From Lutraria lutraria (lineage: Eukaryota > Mollusca > Bivalvia > Venerida > Mactridae): a stretch of 64,000 bases of DNA. Position 1 is the first letter of the stretch; the number at the start of each line of letters is the position of its first letter. Shown here piece after piece: positions 1 to 64,000 of this stretch. Under the pieces are notes generated by a model that did not search any database, was not told where the DNA came from, and saw nothing but the letters and a program-made list of their open reading frames with translations. The DNA lies in contig OZ026851.1 in NCBI GenBank assembly GCA_964023205.1, forward strand, positions 18,607,528-18,671,527, in the 5' to 3' direction. The position numbers and the translations under genes were made by a program.

Positions 1-990
1 TATACAATAGGCAAATTTTGTCCGGACAATTTCTCAGCAATTACTCACAGGATCTCAATGAAACTTCACAGAAGTGATCAGTAGTAAGCCTAGTTGTGCA
101 TGCTTAAAGCAATTTTTGTTCGGATTAATTATCACTGAGTTATACCCCTTTGTTGATTTTATACAGTATATACAATAGGCAAATTTTGTCCGGACAATTT
201 CTCAGCAACTACTCACAGGATCTCAATGAAACTTCACAGAAGTGATCAGTAGTAAGCCTAGTTGTGCTAGCTTAAAGCAATTTTCGATCGGATTAATTTT
301 CACTGAGTTATAGCCCTTTGTTGTTTTTATACAGTATATACATTAAGCAGATTTTGTCCGAACAATTTCTCAGCAACTATTCACAGGATTTCAACGAAAC
401 TTCACAGAAGTAATAAGTAGTTAGCCTTGTTGTGCATGCTTAAATCATTTTTCATTTGGATTGATTTTCACTGAGTTATAGCCCTTTGTTTTTTTCTACA
501 GTATATACAATAGGCAAATTTTGTCCTGACTATTTCTCATTGACTACTGCCAGGAATTCAATAAAACTTCTCAGAAGTGATGAGTAGTTAGCTTAGTTGT
601 GCATGCATTAAGCTTGTCTTGGTTGGTTGAATTTTTTCACTGAGTTATGGCCCTTTGTTGTTTTTATACAGTGTATATACAATATCTCAGTAACTACTCA
701 TAGGAATTCATTGAAACTTCACAGAAGTTATAAAAAGCAAGCCAAGTTGTGCATGCAATAACCAGGTTTTGTTTGGATTAATTTTCACTGAGTTATGGCC
801 CTTTGTTTTATACAATTAGGTAAATTTTGTCCTTACTATTTCTCAGCAACTACATGCAGGAATTCAGTGAAACTTCTTAGAAGTGATAAGTAGTTTGCCA
901 AGTTGTGCATGTCCACAATAGGTTTTGTCCAAGTAAATTTTAATGAGTTATGGCCCTTTGTTATTTTTTATATAATGTATATTTAGAAAC
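1..990. repeat. tandem repeat, about 168-bp unit, six diverged copies
   Basis: Units begin near 3, 171, 339, 506, 678 and 818, each with CAAATTTTGTCC or a variant, then CTCAGCAACTACT, AAACTTC..AGAAGTGAT and GAGTTATGGCCCTTTGTT. Divergence rises to the right. Starts before the window; lies in the intron ahead of exon 1. Confidence 0.85.
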
Positions 991-1177
991 TGGTCAGGAT
1001 ATATCTAAGCAACAATTTGCTGGTATTAAAAAAATGAAAATGCATTATATTTCCCTCTGTAAAATGTAACAATAACTGTGTCAAGGCCGCATCTGGGGGT
1101 ATTCATCACCTTTAGTGATAGTTCTAGTTGTAATTTTAATTTGTCATTTTTGTAAAATACTTCATGTTTAGTTTATA

Positions 1178-1642
1178 GTAGTGGTGCAACGATATATCGG
1201 TATACCGGTATATTGCAATACAGCGTTGGGCCGATACATATCGCCAAGGACATCCGTGTACCGTGATGTTTTCTAAAATAATTGAGCACATAATCCATTG
1301 AATTAAATGAATGCCGACACATTTTTAAGTGTTTTTTTAGAACCATCAAAGACCGATTCATCCCTCTCAATAACAAATTATTGATTATTAATAAACCCAT
1401 ATTAGTACAGTGTGTATCTATTGGTACTGATAAGCCATTTACTGGTTACACTATATGATTGAACTACTTTATACAGTTATATCTCTATGTGGTAATGGGT
1501 TAACACTTGAGTTAACAGCTAGTGGCTTTAGTTTTATTGTGTTTTTCATTACTTCACTGTATAGCAATAAGTATTGCAATATGGTTTGACTGTATCGCAG
1601 TATATAGCAATACGGGTTATATGCCATATCGTTGCACCCCTA
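1178..1642. mobile_element. hAT-like non-autonomous element
   Basis: Ends are TAGTGGTGCAACGATAT and the inverse ATATCGTTGCACCCCTA, the common hAT-type terminus. No transposase frame and no clean 8-bp duplication is seen. Confidence 0.6.
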
Positions 1643-1724
1643 GTAAATACCACGAAAACTGGTTAAGCCGGTAAAATATGCACTGTTCCAGGGACTCTAT
1701 GTATTGTAATGTAAGATATTGGGG

Positions 1725-1905
1725 AAAATGATACAAAGTACTGAAAGTACTCATGGAAACTGATCTTTACATAGACTTGCACTGCAACATGGAATGAGAA
1801 CTAGTTCAACAGTTCCATGGCGTATGTAGAAAAAGCTTGTGTTTAGGTCTGCATTCTAGATTCATGCGAGTCGAGCAAGTGACAGCTATGGAAAGCTGTT
1901 GTGCT
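1725..1905. repeat. dispersed repeat, copy 1
   Basis: Shares an ordered series of blocks (CAAAGTACTGAAAGTA, TTACATAGACTTG, CTGCAACAT, GAACTAGTT, ATGGCG, GCAAGTGACA) with 24510-24700. Class unknown. Confidence 0.6.
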
Positions 1906-2059
1906 ATCATTCAGTTTAGAATTTGTACATATCACATGCATATAAATTGTAATAAATAGCCATGATAAAGAAATCATATATTTGAGTTTCACACTAAATA
2001 CCTAAAATATATGTATAAAAGATGTATGCTAATATACAGAACTGTCATATTTCTTACAG

Positions 2060-63656
<61,597 letters not shown>

Positions 63657-63852
63657 GTAAGTCCTTGATTGACTTAATGTACTCATTTATTTGTTCATAA
63701 TACTAGATCTATAATTATAATTATATTCTCACATAGTTATACAGTCACAAAAAAATCATTATATTTCATGATTTTATATTTTCACATAATTATACATATA
63801 ATACTACATTCTCATGATTATAGATTATCGCATATGAATTATATACAGGTAC

Positions 63853-64000
63853 ATACAGTACAACCTCTCCACAGCAGCCCTCACCTCCCTTTAACAACAG
63901 CATGTTTTTTTCTATGGCACAATTTAGTATTGATTTCACTTCTCTAGAGCAACAACCTCTCAACAACAACATAATTTGGATACTCCCAATGGGTGTTGCT
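63853..64000 (-). mobile_element. MITE-2 copy, reverse, cut by window end
   Basis: TACAGTACAACCTCTCCACA, CTAGAGCAACAACCTCTCAA, GGGTGTTGCT at the last base. Confidence 0.85.

Overview
The window is intronic and exonic DNA of one very large plus-strand animal gene. 58 consecutive exons (2060-63656), all with GT donors and AG acceptors, join into a single open frame of about 2,956 residues. The start and end of the gene both lie outside the window. The encoded product is a giant LDL-receptor-family protein. Module order is: EGF; propeller A; EGF; 8 LDLa; EGF, Ca-EGF; propeller B; EGF; propeller C; EGF; propeller D; EGF; propeller E; EGF; 10 LDLa; EGF, Ca-EGF; propeller F; EGF; start of the next LDLa cluster. 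This matches the middle of LRP1 and LRP2 (clusters II, III and the start of IV, with four propellers between II and III). Local sequence such as the EGF with SHFCFPVP...CGCPFGMKL (exon 7) and the blade WPNG...RVYWVDAYFDR (exon 4) looks, from memory of the family, closer to LRP2 (megalin) than to LRP1.

The organism is probably a bivalve mollusc. This is an inference from the A/T-rich introns, the tRNA-derived SINEs, several short TIR element families and abundant intronic minisatellites. No species is claimed.

The gene layout is regular. Almost every EGF and LDLa module is one exon with phase-1 introns on both sides (a shufflable module). Propellers are cut by introns of mixed phase. Three LDLa modules are themselves split by introns (exons 39/40, 46/47, 56/57).

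The introns are nearly filled with repeats. There are twelve tandem arrays with units of about 15 to 48 bp. There are about 17 copies or pieces of one TA-flanked MITE ('MITE-1', ends TACAGTCAAACCTGT) and 8 of a second ('MITE-2', ends CAGTACAACCTCTCC). Two tRNA-SINE families, piggyBac-like, hAT-like, Harbinger-like and pogo-like non-autonomous elements are also present, some nested with visible target duplications. No transposase or reverse transcriptase ORF was found.

The most noteworthy pattern is how close repeat ends sit to splice sites. MITE-1 starts within 40 bases of six donors and supplies part of the exon 26 donor. Another repeat family ('repeat-C') ends 31-50 bases before the acceptors of four exons. 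The exon 31 acceptor and the exon 41 donor lie inside the terminal units of minisatellites. No wholly new biological system was found; this TE/splice-site relationship is the best lead.
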